From VAZQ01 sp035293945 (lineage in GTDB: Bacteria > Pseudomonadota > Alphaproteobacteria > Rhizobiales > Xanthobacteraceae): a stretch of 64,000 bases of DNA. This document shows, piece after piece, positions 55,701 to 63,129 of the stretch. The notes below the pieces were generated by a model. The model worked only from the letters and a program-made list of their open reading frames with translations, made no database searches and had not been told where the DNA came from. Within the stretch, counting starts at the first letter, position 1. The number at the start of each line of letters is the position of its first letter. Made by a program: the position numbers and the translations under genes. The DNA lies in assembly GCA_035293945.1 (NCBI GenBank), contig DATGLV010000002.1, positions 186,001-250,000 of the forward strand, given 5' to 3'.

Positions 55701-57210
55701 GATTGTTTTTGTGAGTAGCGCTTCCCTCCCAGGCGATGCCGACCCGCGCGCGCCGTCGCTCACCCAAGCGGCTGCGCCAACGGGCGACCCGTTCCGGCGG
55801 CACATCGAGGTACGGGACCGCGGATGGGATGCTGGCGAGATCGGTGCCGAAGGCAAGCGGCAGGCTCATCAGGGGGCAATGCTGGTCGAAGTCTGGCAAG
55901 AGCTCGCCCTGGGCCAGCACCGTGGTGACACCTGTCACACCGCCCATCAACGCCTTGAGTGGCGGCTGCACTTCGAGAAGGACCCGCGCCCCGCGTTCGG
56001 CCACCAGTGGAACATAGCGGACGAATTGCAGCGTATCACCCAATCCTTGCTCGGCGTGCAGCAGGATGGTCTTGCCGGCGAGCGGCTCGGTCCCCAGCCA
56101 CAGCGGTTGTTGGAAACTGCGTCGCCGCTCGGCCCAGCTCTGCTGGCGCCAGCGCCATTCGTATTCCTGGAAGCCTTCACGCAAGGCGCCTGTGGTCATG
56201 AGCAGAAGACTGCGATTGAAATGCACCTCGGCATGATTGGGATCGAGCCGGAGCGCGGCATCGAACTCAGCCAGCGCTTCCTCACAACGATTGAGCCCGT
56301 TGAAGGTCACGCCGAGATTGTTGAGCGCCACGACGTTGTCCGGCCGGATCGCGAGCGCACGCCGATAGTCGGCGATCGCCTCATCATATCGGTTGAGCGC
56401 GCGCAGGACATTGCCGCGATTGCTCAAGGCTTCGGGAAAACCGGGACGTAGAGCCAACGCGCGGTCGAGGCTCGCCAGCGCCTCCTCAAACCGGCCGAGG
56501 CCGGCCAGCGCATGACCTCGGTTGGTCAGGCATTCCACATGAGTGGATTCGCGCGCGAGCACCGCATCATACCTTGCGAGCGCCTGCTCCAATTGTCCAA
56601 GCTCTGCGTGCGCGCGTCCCGAGCTCGCCAGAATATTGTTGTCATCAGGATTGAGGCGCCGGGCCCGTTCGAACACCGCCAAGGCTTCGGCCGGACGCTT
56701 GAGCTCAATGAGCGCGTTGCCGCGGTTGTTCAGCGCCGTAGGATGATCGGGGCTGACCGCGAGTGCGGCATCGCAGCTCGCCAATGCCTCTTCGTAACGA
56801 CGCAGCTTGAGAAGCATGTGGCCGCGGTTGATCAGAGCATCGACATGGGTGCTGTTGAGCGCCAGCGCCCGCTCATAGCTTTGCAGCGCTTCCTCGCAAC
56901 GATCGAGAGTTTTGAGCGCTACGCCGCGGTTCGACCAGACATCGGCGGATTGGGGCGACACCTCCAACGCGGTGTTGAGTAAGCGCAGCGCCTCGGCGCT
57001 GCGGCCCTGCTGCTCGCGCAACACGCCCAAGAGGTGCAAGGCGTCGAAATGGCGCGGCCGCACCTTAAGGATGCGCTCGTAGAGCGTCTCGGCTTGGTTG
57101 AACCTGCCCTGGCCCTGACAGCTGACCGCATGGGCAATCGCCTCGGCGAGGATCTCATCCTCCCGCCGTCCCGCCGGCGGCTTTTTCTTCCGCGCTGTCG
57201 AACGCCCCAT
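52765..57210 (-). CDS. Giant tandem TPR/glycosyltransferase fusion protein
   Basis: 1,481 residues from the ATG at 57210; a GTG at 57270 would add 20. It is two complete TPR-plus-GT-B modules head to tail. Module 1: TPR units at about 20-360 and a GT-B-like domain whose HAEQGLGDTLQFVRY motif is near residue 383, with VGIAWEGSATHKNNRNRS and DTSVAHLAGALGLP. Module 2: a longer TPR array at about 655-1,150 and a second domain with YPEQGLGDTFQFARY near residue 1,222, VGVAWAGSAAHVNNRNRS and DTSVVHLAGAIGAP. Both end in DSPWYP...RLFRQ. The frame is intact throughout. It is coupled to the single-module paralogue downstream. Confidence 0.85.
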   Translation of the reverse strand: MGRSTARKKKPPAGRREDEILAEAIAHAVSCQGQGRFNQAETLYERILKVRPRHFDALHLLGVLREQQGRSAEALRLLNTALEVSPQSADVWSNRGVALKTLDRCEEALQSYERALALNSTHVDALINRGHMLLKLRRYEEALASCDAALAVSPDHPTALNNRGNALIELKRPAEALAVFERARRLNPDDNNILASSGRAHAELGQLEQALARYDAVLARESTHVECLTNRGHALAGLGRFEEALASLDRALALRPGFPEALSNRGNVLRALNRYDEAIADYRRALAIRPDNVVALNNLGVTFNGLNRCEEALAEFDAALRLDPNHAEVHFNRSLLLMTTGALREGFQEYEWRWRQQSWAERRRSFQQPLWLGTEPLAGKTILLHAEQGLGDTLQFVRYVPLVAERGARVLLEVQPPLKALMGGVTGVTTVLAQGELLPDFDQHCPLMSLPLAFGTDLASIPSAVPYLDVPPERVARWRSRLGERRRARVGIAWEGSATHKNNRNRSIAPVRFESLLSVPDLDFVSLQKGMSDADAALLRQHANVTLVGHELGDFADTAAVMSELDLILSVDTSVAHLAGALGLPAWLLLPFSPDFRWLLDRADSPWYPSVRLFRQPHPADWGPVLDRVVQELKSKVKDMAPSKVRPPVRQQAPQAAPLIARALALHQQGQLAEAEKIYEAVLQADPHQFDALHLRGVLKHQQGRSADALRLVAAALKTDPKSVPALSNYGVILAALKRHEEALESFEKALTLKAGDLSTLYNLANSLKALGRLEEAVASYGEVLSRKRDHVDALFNRSNAMAELGRSEAALEGYDRLLSLSPGHIEGCNRRGMLLAALKRHQEALDAYNAALKIATEHPELLNNRAVTLLELKRPQEALASCNMALALRADYADARYNRGNALIALGRHQEALESYDAALALEGNRLDALNNRGLALAALKRREEAQASWDRVIAIDPGHIEALHNRARNFLALERYEEALQAFEHVIEKDPGKVEAISNRGVTLAKLKRHEEALAAYDQALALRPDSADILTNRANSLTGLKQFDDALMEFHKALALEPNHYVAHIGRGGALMQAKRYSEALDSYDRAAAIAPDDAQSYNNRGLALAMLGRHDEAMASYDKALKIDPEFVEAYVNRGNAFGSLGQVEEGLANYLRALELRPQGIEGRWNASLAQLTLGNFKDGWKNYEIRWEKEETLPHRRKFKEPLWLGQEEVSGKTILLYPEQGLGDTFQFARYAPLLARRGAKVILEVQASQKTVVAGVEGIAGIYAMGEKLPAFDLQCPMMSLPLAFGTELDTIPAEIPYIPVPEDRVPKWRRRLGESGMLRVGVAWAGSAAHVNNRNRSIALKRFAALFATPKVEFVTLQKELGPGDAAILQSHPNVIPLGEEFSDFADTAALISLLDIVVSVDTSVVHLAGAIGAPFWLLVPFAPDFRWLLGREDSPWYPTARLFRQPAIDDWESVFARVRAELEALAGQRRA

Positions 57211-57296
57211 CAAGCCAATCCGCTGGCGAGAGAATGGCGGCCGGCCCGCCCGCAGCGGGTCGCAGGCCACCGCTACGGAACATCCCCCACCCGTGG

Positions 57297-57311
57297 TTAA
57301 CGAGCCGTAAA
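57297..57311. promoter_or_regulatory. CtrA-like box with one mismatch
   Basis: TTAACGAGCCGTAAA is identical to the element before fliX (43988-44002). It lies 87 bases upstream of the giant TPR gene on the minus strand and 183 bases upstream of the peptide gene on the plus strand, so it could serve either. The surrounding gap 57211-57493 shows no gene. Confidence 0.45.
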
Positions 57312-57493
57312 TCAGGCGGGTATTTTGGCCAAAGCTGCCGGTCCGACTGAGCCGCGCCGCGCGCTGTGACGGCGGTCACGGATTCTGACAAATCCAAACG
57401 ACATGTCGACGAGGCTTGAACGAGCGCGGCCTGCCCTCCGTCTAATGAACGTGCAGCGATCCTGCCCCCGCAACCTCAGGACGGAGAATTGCC

Positions 57494-57667
57494 ATGAAGA
57501 GCCTCGTCGACCTTATTGATCGTGCGGCAAAAGATCCCGAATTCCTCGCCGCCGCCCTGCCCGCCGAACAGCTGAAGACCGCTTTGGGAATGCCGAGTTC
57601 CTCCGAGCACGAGATCGCGCAGACCCTGCAGGCGCGCATCTCCCATGCAACTCACGGCAAGCAGTGA
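57494..57667 (+). CDS. 57-residue peptide, candidate RiPP-type precursor
   Basis: The frame has a textbook ribosome site (GGAG, 7-base spacer, ATG) and encodes MKSLVDLIDRAAKDPEFLAA, then ALPAEQLKTALGMPSSSEHE and a tail ending RISHATHGKQ. The first 33 residues, amphipathic and acidic with DPEFLAA, resemble Nif11/NHLP-type leader sequences. The last 24 residues are polar, rich in Ser, His, Gln and Lys, and lack Cys. No homologue is known to me. The gene is followed after 81 bases by an LpxL-like acyltransferase and then a PqqD-M50 protease on the same strand, which are plausible modifier and processing enzymes. The peptide function is inferred from this setting only. Confidence 0.7.
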   Translation: MKSLVDLIDRAAKDPEFLAAALPAEQLKTALGMPSSSEHEIAQTLQARISHATHGKQ

Positions 57668-57748
57668 TCTCAAAGCTCCTGCGATCCGAGCCGCTTTCGC
57701 TCCCAAGGCTGAAGGCGGCAACTTCTCTCAAGCTTGCGGAGAACCGTC

Positions 57749-58597
57749 ATGCCGACCGACGCCGCCTGGGACTGCTACCTTTCGGCACGCCGGTCGGCCC
57801 TTCGCGCCATCGCAACCGCAGAAACCGTCGCTCCCGCGATCGACCGGGCGCAAGCACGGTTGCAGGCCTATCTTTCGATCGACGGCGAGCAGGCGCTCCA
57901 TCATGCGCGCCGCTCGTATTTCTACACCGCGGATGCGGCCTTCCATGATCAACTGCTCGCTTCCGGGCAAATAGATGTGCTCCGAGCCGCAGTTGGCGGT
58001 GTCGCCGCGGATGCTCCGCTGGCGCAGGCGAGTCGGCGCGGCACACTGGTGGTCAGCCTGCACTATGGGCCCGCAACAGGGATCCTTCCCTTGTGGCTTG
58101 CCGCCGCGAGCCGGAATGGCCTCCTTCCGGAAGTGGGCGTCATCGAAAATTCGCGCCGCGATCCGAACATCATGTTGACCGCGCAACGCCATGCCGAGCT
58201 CGCGCGCTGCGGGTTTCCTCTCACGGACATAGACCTCGCAAAGTTAGGCGAGCTCAGCGCCATGCGCTGCGCGCTCGACATATTGCGTCGCGGCGGAGTC
58301 GTGCTGATTTTCGCCGATGGCCAACTGCCGCATGCGGACGCCAAAAGGACATTGACCTGCCGGCTCGGATGCCGGTCCTTCATCCTTCCACGTGGTGCTG
58401 AATGGCTCGCCAGGACTGCCGACGTCCCGCTGTTCCCGCTCCTGCTGCGGCCCGAAGGCGACAGCAGTCGCATCGAGCAATTGCCGGCATTTGCGCCGGC
58501 TGACGCGCGCAATTCGGTCCAGGCCCTGCTCGACGCCGCCATGGGCACTGATCCGGCGCCTTGGTGGCGCTGGTGCAGCAGCGCCGAGCACTTCTGA
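57749..58597 (+). CDS. LpxL/HtrB-like acyltransferase-fold protein
   Basis: 282 residues from the ATG at 57749 with GGAG 7 bases upstream (a TTG at 57734 opens the longer frame). The layout matches the lysophospholipid/lipid A acyltransferase group: a possible catalytic His105 in LVVSLHYGPATGILPLW, then a strand-loop GGVVLIFADGQLPHADAK and RGAEWLARTADVPLFPLLLR, corresponding to the acyl acceptor and substrate loops of LpxL. No N-terminal membrane helix is obvious, unlike LpxL. It may acylate a peptide or lipid. Its place between a small peptide gene and a PqqD-M50 protease gene, 11 bases before the latter, suggests action on the peptide. Confidence 0.65.
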   Translation: MPTDAAWDCYLSARRSALRAIATAETVAPAIDRAQARLQAYLSIDGEQALHHARRSYFYTADAAFHDQLLASGQIDVLRAAVGGVAADAPLAQASRRGTLVVSLHYGPATGILPLWLAAASRNGLLPEVGVIENSRRDPNIMLTAQRHAELARCGFPLTDIDLAKLGELSAMRCALDILRRGGVVLIFADGQLPHADAKRTLTCRLGCRSFILPRGAEWLARTADVPLFPLLLRPEGDSSRIEQLPAFAPADARNSVQALLDAAMGTDPAPWWRWCSSAEHF

Positions 58598-58608
58598 AGA
58601 GGCGCGCC

Positions 58609-59835
58609 ATGGACCGTGCCGCGGCGAATCTTTTGGAAGCGCGTCCGTGTCGAATTTCGTCCTGCACGCTTGAGCGACAGGGTAGTGCCGTAGATGCGGC
58701 CTACGTCATCAAGGACGCAGACGCTCGCCACTACATGCGCCTTTCCGAAGAGGGACTGTTCATCTGGCAGCTAATGGACGGAAGGCGCACCATCCGCGAC
58801 CTTTGCGAGGTCTACGCAGCAACCTATCAGCTGCCGCTCAGTGATCTCATGCAGGCAATCGCCCGCCTCCTGGAGAATGGATTTATCGAGATCGAAGGCC
58901 TGCTCGACCAAATGCCCCAAACCGAACCGCCGACAGCACTGCGTCGCATCCTCGGGCTGTGCACTTGCTATTGGTGGCTATCCGACACGGATCGGACGGT
59001 GACCCTGCTCCATGCCTGGACGCGGCCGCTCTACACATCGACGGCTCAGCTCATCCTGCTCCTGTGCGCGGCCGCGGGCTTCATAGTATTCGCTGACCAT
59101 TGGGCGCGGGCTGGCGCAGGCATGAGTGCTTCAGCGAGCGCCCTGCCGCTATGGATCGCAAGCCTCACGTTGCATGTCGTGGTCCACGAAGCCGCACACG
59201 CGGCAACAGCCAAACACTTCGGCCGCGCCGTGCATCGCCTCGGGATTGGTTGGTACTTTTTTGCGCCCGTCGCCTTCGTCGATACCAGCGACTGTTGGGC
59301 AGCGCCCCGGTACGAGCGCATTCTGGTGAGCGTCGCCGGTCCCTATTCCAACGTGGTGCTGAGCGGTGCCGCCACGCTTGCAGCGTTGCTGCAGCCGGCA
59401 GGTCCACTCGCCGATACGCTGTGGAGCTTCGGTACGATCGGCTATGTGCTCGCGATCGTGAACATGAACCCGCTGCTCGAGCTCGACGGATATTACGTGG
59501 CGATGGATCTGCTCGATCTCCCCGATCTGCGATCGCGGGCGCTCGGCGCTTTGGCGGCCGCGCTGCGGGGCCGCAGCGCACGGGGCGAGCAGCGGCAGCT
59601 CCGCAGGATCCTGGTAGTGTTCGGGGCGGCGAGCCTCGCCTACGGCCTGGTTGTTGTCGCCGCTATCCTGATCGCCGGCCGCGCTGAGGCCGAGAGCATC
59701 GCCGCCATGGGATTGCCGCACGCCGGCGCGCAGGCGCTGGCGTGGACGCTGGCGGGCCTCATGAGCCTCCTGGCGTTCAATCGCGTATTTACGGACGTGC
59801 TAAAGGGATGGCGCGCGCATCGCTCGTGCATTTGA
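58609..59835 (+). CDS. PqqD-domain M50 membrane metalloprotease
   Basis: 408 residues from the ATG at 58609 (GAGG 6 bases upstream). Residues about 30-100 are a PqqD-like winged helix (HYMRLSEEGLFIWQLMDGRRTIRDLCEVY), the fold that binds leader peptides in RiPP systems. The rest is a site-2-protease domain with several membrane helices, zinc motif HEAAH at residues 193-197 and third ligand in NPLLELDGYY (Asp293). This two-part layout is known from putative peptide zinc metalloproteases such as YydH in RiPP clusters. It would cut a modified peptide in or at the membrane. No HlyD-like or ABC transporter partner is present nearby. Confidence 0.82.
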   Translation: MDRAAANLLEARPCRISSCTLERQGSAVDAAYVIKDADARHYMRLSEEGLFIWQLMDGRRTIRDLCEVYAATYQLPLSDLMQAIARLLENGFIEIEGLLDQMPQTEPPTALRRILGLCTCYWWLSDTDRTVTLLHAWTRPLYTSTAQLILLLCAAAGFIVFADHWARAGAGMSASASALPLWIASLTLHVVVHEAAHAATAKHFGRAVHRLGIGWYFFAPVAFVDTSDCWAAPRYERILVSVAGPYSNVVLSGAATLAALLQPAGPLADTLWSFGTIGYVLAIVNMNPLLELDGYYVAMDLLDLPDLRSRALGALAAALRGRSARGEQRQLRRILVVFGAASLAYGLVVVAAILIAGRAEAESIAAMGLPHAGAQALAWTLAGLMSLLAFNRVFTDVLKGWRAHRSCI

Positions 59836-59882
59836 TCGGCAGCGATCCGCCAGGCGCATCGTTGGGCGCTTTCTTCTGAATG

Positions 59883-60653
59883 TCAGGCAACCGCGGGTTC
59901 GGCGGGCACCGACATGAATTGCGAAGACAGATCGCCGCGAAACACCGTCGGCCCCACGTGATTGAGCTTGCTGTCGAGGTCGGCCCAAATCTCTCCGCCA
60001 AGATCCGTCCAGCGTTTGCAGAAGCTGAAATCCTCGCTCAGATAAGTGCCATCCTCATCGATCAGGCAATCGAACAACGCAAAGCGATGCTCGCTGGCGC
60101 TCGCGGCTTCGACCGAATGGTCGCGCTTGTATTTGAGATGGGCGTAGCGTTCGCACATGCGCTCGAGCACATGGCGACGAATCATGAGAAAGCCGGTCCC
60201 GGCATAGCGCACCTTGGCGAAACCGGCATGCACCGCGACCGCAGTCGGATCGGGAACCTCGAAAACGTATTTCAGCGACGCCGCGCCCGGATTGGGTCGC
60301 CCCTCGGCCAAGACCGCCCTCACCCTGTCCCAGTCGATGCGCTTGATCGGGTAGACGGCGGCGCAGACATCGGCGCCGCAATTTATCAGCCGAATGACTT
60401 GCTCGGGCTCGAAGCCGATATCGGCGTCGATAAATAGGAGATGCGTAGCGGTTGGATCGTCGAGAAACTGAGCAACCAGGCTCGCGCGGGCGCGAGTGAT
60501 CAGCGCATCCCCGTCCTTGAACATGATCTTGAGATCGACCCCGCTCATCGCTCGCAAGCTCTTCTGCAGTCTGAAGATCGAGCCGGCATAGATGACGGAG
60601 ATTTGGCCGCCGAAGCACGGCGTGGCGACGACTAGGTTGACGCTGGTCGACAT
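59883..60653 (-). CDS. Glycosyltransferase with DxD motif beside flagellin
   Basis: 256 residues with AAGGA 6 bases before the ATG. The N-terminus (VNLVVATPCFGGQISVIYAG) and the metal/nucleotide-sugar motif LLFIDADIGFEPEQVIRL are those of GT-A glycosyltransferases. GTGFLMIRRHVLERM and EDFSFCKRWTDLGGEIW fit the acceptor side. Similar short enzymes are found next to flagellin genes in Bradyrhizobium-type genomes. The gene diverges from flagellin across 396 bases and is likely to glycosylate flagellin, an inference from position. Confidence 0.78.
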   Translation of the reverse strand: MSTSVNLVVATPCFGGQISVIYAGSIFRLQKSLRAMSGVDLKIMFKDGDALITRARASLVAQFLDDPTATHLLFIDADIGFEPEQVIRLINCGADVCAAVYPIKRIDWDRVRAVLAEGRPNPGAASLKYVFEVPDPTAVAVHAGFAKVRYAGTGFLMIRRHVLERMCERYAHLKYKRDHSVEAASASEHRFALFDCLIDEDGTYLSEDFSFCKRWTDLGGEIWADLDSKLNHVGPTVFRGDLSSQFMSVPAEPAVA

Positions 60654-60771
60654 CGCAAATCCTTCGTTGGCAGCGCGCGGCGCAACTACAACTTGAAACA
60701 GACATTCGCCGCCGGCAGAAAGCGATTCAGCCGCCGTCTTCCGATAGTTAAGAGACCATGAAGCGCAAGGA

Positions 60772-60786
60772 TTAACGAACGGCTAA
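60772..60786. promoter_or_regulatory. CtrA-like box with one mismatch
   Basis: TTAACGAACGGCTAA differs from the consensus by one base. It is 119 bases upstream of the glycosyltransferase gene and 264 bases upstream of flagellin. Confidence 0.45.
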
Positions 60787-60944
60787 TTGCGCGCAGGGAC
60801 GCTAACAATAAGCGGTCCGACCACAAGGATGGCATGAGCGCAACCTGTGCAAAGGCGTAATTCTCGGACCCAGTAAAAACCCCAATTACCGCCGATCGCT
60901 CGAATACTAACCCCTGAATTTACGCGATTTTAAACGGGCAGGTG

Positions 60945-60974
60945 CGATCGTGCCGCCACCGATCAGCACGATCG
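60945..60974 (+). repeat. 9 bp inverted repeat upstream of flagellin
   Basis: CGATCGTGC (60945-60953) and GCACGATCG (60966-60974) are exact complements with a 12-base spacer. It lies 76 bases before the flagellin ATG and could form a stem in the mRNA leader. The rest of the gap 60654-61049 has no gene. Confidence 0.6.
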
Positions 60975-61049
60975 GAACCGCTAACGCGCCGGTACGACAG
61001 TACGGCAGGTGCAAGCGTACACAGCCCGCAACCAGAAAGGTGCGCCCAA

Positions 61050-62582
61050 ATGTCTGGAATTACCCTCTCCGCCGGCGTGCGGCAGAACCTGCTGTCCCTT
61101 CAGTCGACGGCAGAACTGCTGAACACCACGCAGAACCGCCTTGCCACCGGCAAGAAGGTGAACAGCGCGTTCGACAATCCGAGCTCGTTCTTCACCTCGC
61201 AATCCTTGACCAACCGCGCCAACTCGCTGTCCGCCCTCCTCGACCAGGTCGGTCAGGCGCAGCAAACCCTGCAGGCCGCGAACCAGGGCCTGACCTCCAT
61301 CACCAGCCTGCTCCAGCAGGCGCTCTCGACCGCTCAACAGGCCTTGCAGTCCGCTGGCCCGAGCACGCTGAGCTACGGTGCAATTACGGTCAACGGCTCG
61401 CTCAACGCCGCGGAGACTTTCGGTGTCGTAAACTCCGGCGCGGCCTCTCTGGTCAGCGGCGGCAGCCTCGGCAACGCCGACACGCTCACAATCGTGGATG
61501 CCGGCACTACCGCCAGCGTCACCCTGGCCAACACCGACTCGCTCGCCTCCGTGATCACCAAGATCAACGCCCAGACCGGAGGCGCTTCGGGCGGCGTTGC
61601 CACGGCCGGCACCGACAGCAGTGGCCATCTGACCCTGACCTCCAACGTCACCAGCAGCAACGTGGTGGTCACTGATGCGACCGGCGGAACGGGCTTGGGC
61701 GCCGCCTCTTTCGCGGCTGGCAGCTCCACCGGCCACTCGACCGATCTGTTCAACATCCTGAGCGGCCAAGGCGGCTTCACGGCCGGCGACGCACTCACGA
61801 TCTCGGTCAGCGGCGGTGCAACGCAGACAATCAACTTCGGCACCGGCACTGGTCAGGTCCAGACCCTCGCCCAGTTGAACTCGGCGCTGCAGAGCCTGTC
61901 CGGTCTTTCCAACTCGTCAGCGACCGGCAGCTCGATCAGCCTCGGGGTTGCGGCCTCGACAGCCGCCAACAGCCTGACCATCGGCTCGTCCGGCTCGACC
62001 GGCTCGACCGAAATCCTGCACGAGCTCGGCCTTACCGCCGGCACCACCAGCGGCGTTGCGAGCTCCAGCGGCAACAGCTCGACCCGCGCCACCCTGCAGA
62101 GCAACTTCAACGCCTTGCTCACGCAGATCGATCAGCTCGCGGGCGATGCTTCCTACAACGGCGTCAACCTGCTCAAGGGCGACAACCTGCAGGTGGTGTT
62201 CAACGAGAACAACACCAGCTCGCTGACGATCCAGGGCGTGACGTACAACTCGGCTGGTCTGGGCCTGAGCGCGATCACCGGCACGGGCTTCCAGTCGAAC
62301 GCCAACATCAACGCGACGATCACCTCCATCAACGCCGCGTTGAACAACGTGCAGGCGCAGACCGAAACGTTCGGCACCAACGCGTCGACCATTCAGGTTC
62401 GCCAGGACTTCACTAAGAACCTGATCAACACGCTGCAGACCGGCTCGGACAACCTCGTGCTGGCCGACCAGAACCAGGAAAGCGCGAACCTGCTCACCCT
62501 GCAGACCCGCCAACAGCTGTCGATCTCCGCCCTGTCGATTTCGAACCAGGCGCAGCAGGCGGTGCTCAAGCTCTTCCCGTAA
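61050..62582 (+). CDS. fliC: Flagellin
   Basis: 510 residues from the ATG at 61050 (AAAGG 9 bases upstream); the longer open frame is intergenic. The N-terminal D0/D1 part (LSAGVRQNLLSLQSTAELLN, NRLATGKKVNSAFDNPSSFF) and the C-terminal helix (SANLLTLQTRQQLSISALSI, ending VLKLFP) are conserved. The central 250 residues are variable, with about half Ser, Thr, Gly and Ala, offering many possible O-glycosylation sites. This is the structural subunit of the filament. It has a leader with an inverted repeat and a strong terminator behind it, and flbT follows. Confidence 0.97.
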   Translation: MSGITLSAGVRQNLLSLQSTAELLNTTQNRLATGKKVNSAFDNPSSFFTSQSLTNRANSLSALLDQVGQAQQTLQAANQGLTSITSLLQQALSTAQQALQSAGPSTLSYGAITVNGSLNAAETFGVVNSGAASLVSGGSLGNADTLTIVDAGTTASVTLANTDSLASVITKINAQTGGASGGVATAGTDSSGHLTLTSNVTSSNVVVTDATGGTGLGAASFAAGSSTGHSTDLFNILSGQGGFTAGDALTISVSGGATQTINFGTGTGQVQTLAQLNSALQSLSGLSNSSATGSSISLGVAASTAANSLTIGSSGSTGSTEILHELGLTAGTTSGVASSSGNSSTRATLQSNFNALLTQIDQLAGDASYNGVNLLKGDNLQVVFNENNTSSLTIQGVTYNSAGLGLSAITGTGFQSNANINATITSINAALNNVQAQTETFGTNASTIQVRQDFTKNLINTLQTGSDNLVLADQNQESANLLTLQTRQQLSISALSISNQAQQAVLKLFP

Positions 62583-62611
62583 TCCCAAAGGATTTCGGGC
62601 TCGACAAAAAG

Positions 62612-62643
62612 CGGCGGGGCGCGAGCCCCGCCGTTCTTCTTTA
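62612..62643 (+). terminator. Rho-independent terminator after flagellin
   Basis: A 9 bp perfect GC stem (62612-62620 with 62625-62633) closed by a GCGA tetraloop and followed by TTCTTCTTT. Confidence 0.9.
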
Positions 62644-62655
62644 ACGGGTCGTTAA
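62641..62655. promoter_or_regulatory. CtrA-type box, exact TTAA-N7-TTAA
   Basis: TTAACGGGTCGTTAA is an exact consensus match, 43 bases upstream of the flbT ATG and directly after the flagellin terminator. Confidence 0.7.
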
Positions 62656-62697
62656 CCACGAAGCGGAAGCATGCGCTACGCCGAGGTGGAGACAGAC

Positions 62698-63129
62698 ATG
62701 GGTCTCAAGATCGAGCTCAAGCCGGGCGAGCGCGTGATGCTCGGCGAATGCGTCATTACCAATCACGATCAGCGGACACGGCTCCTGATCGAGGGCAGTG
62801 CCCCGATCCTGCGCGAGAAGGACATTATGTCCGAGAGCCGCGCCGACACGCCAGCCAAGCGCATCTACCTCGCCGTCCAATTGATGTACACATCGAAGAA
62901 CGCAGCCGCCTATCACGAGCTCTATTTCAAGCTGGTGCGGGAGATCACGCAGGCCGCGCCAAGTATGTGGCCTTTGATTGAAAGTATCAACAATCAAATC
63001 TTAACAGGAGAGCTGTATAAGGCTTTGCGCGAAGTCAAGAAACTCATCGCCTACGAACAGGAACTTCTGAACTATGCAGCCCAGCAAGGCCTACGCAGCG
63101 GTCGCGAAGGAAACAGCAAGTCCGCGTGA
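62698..63129 (+). CDS. flbT: Flagellin mRNA regulator FlbT
   Basis: 143 residues from the ATG at 62698 with GGAG 6 bases upstream. The sequence (LKIELKPGERVMLGECVITN, RIYLAVQLMYTSKNAAAYHE, then INNQILTGELYKALREVKKL) is clearly FlbT. In Caulobacter FlbT binds the flagellin mRNA leader and limits its translation until the hook is complete. The flagellin leader with an inverted repeat lies 1.7 kb upstream. Its 3' end overlaps flaF by 56 bases in another frame, an unusually long overlap. Confidence 0.95.
   Translation: MGLKIELKPGERVMLGECVITNHDQRTRLLIEGSAPILREKDIMSESRADTPAKRIYLAVQLMYTSKNAAAYHELYFKLVREITQAAPSMWPLIESINNQILTGELYKALREVKKLIAYEQELLNYAAQQGLRSGREGNSKSA

Noticed and set aside
60664..60690. 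Sigma-54 promoter TTGGCAGCGCGCGGCGC upstream of flagellin
   Set aside because: The -12 GC is at the wrong distance from the -24 GG.
60876..60898. Sigma-28-like promoter before flagellin (TAAA ... GCCGATCG)
   Set aside because: The -10-like GCCGATCG is only a partial match and the spacer is 13 instead of 15 bases, so it cannot be called.
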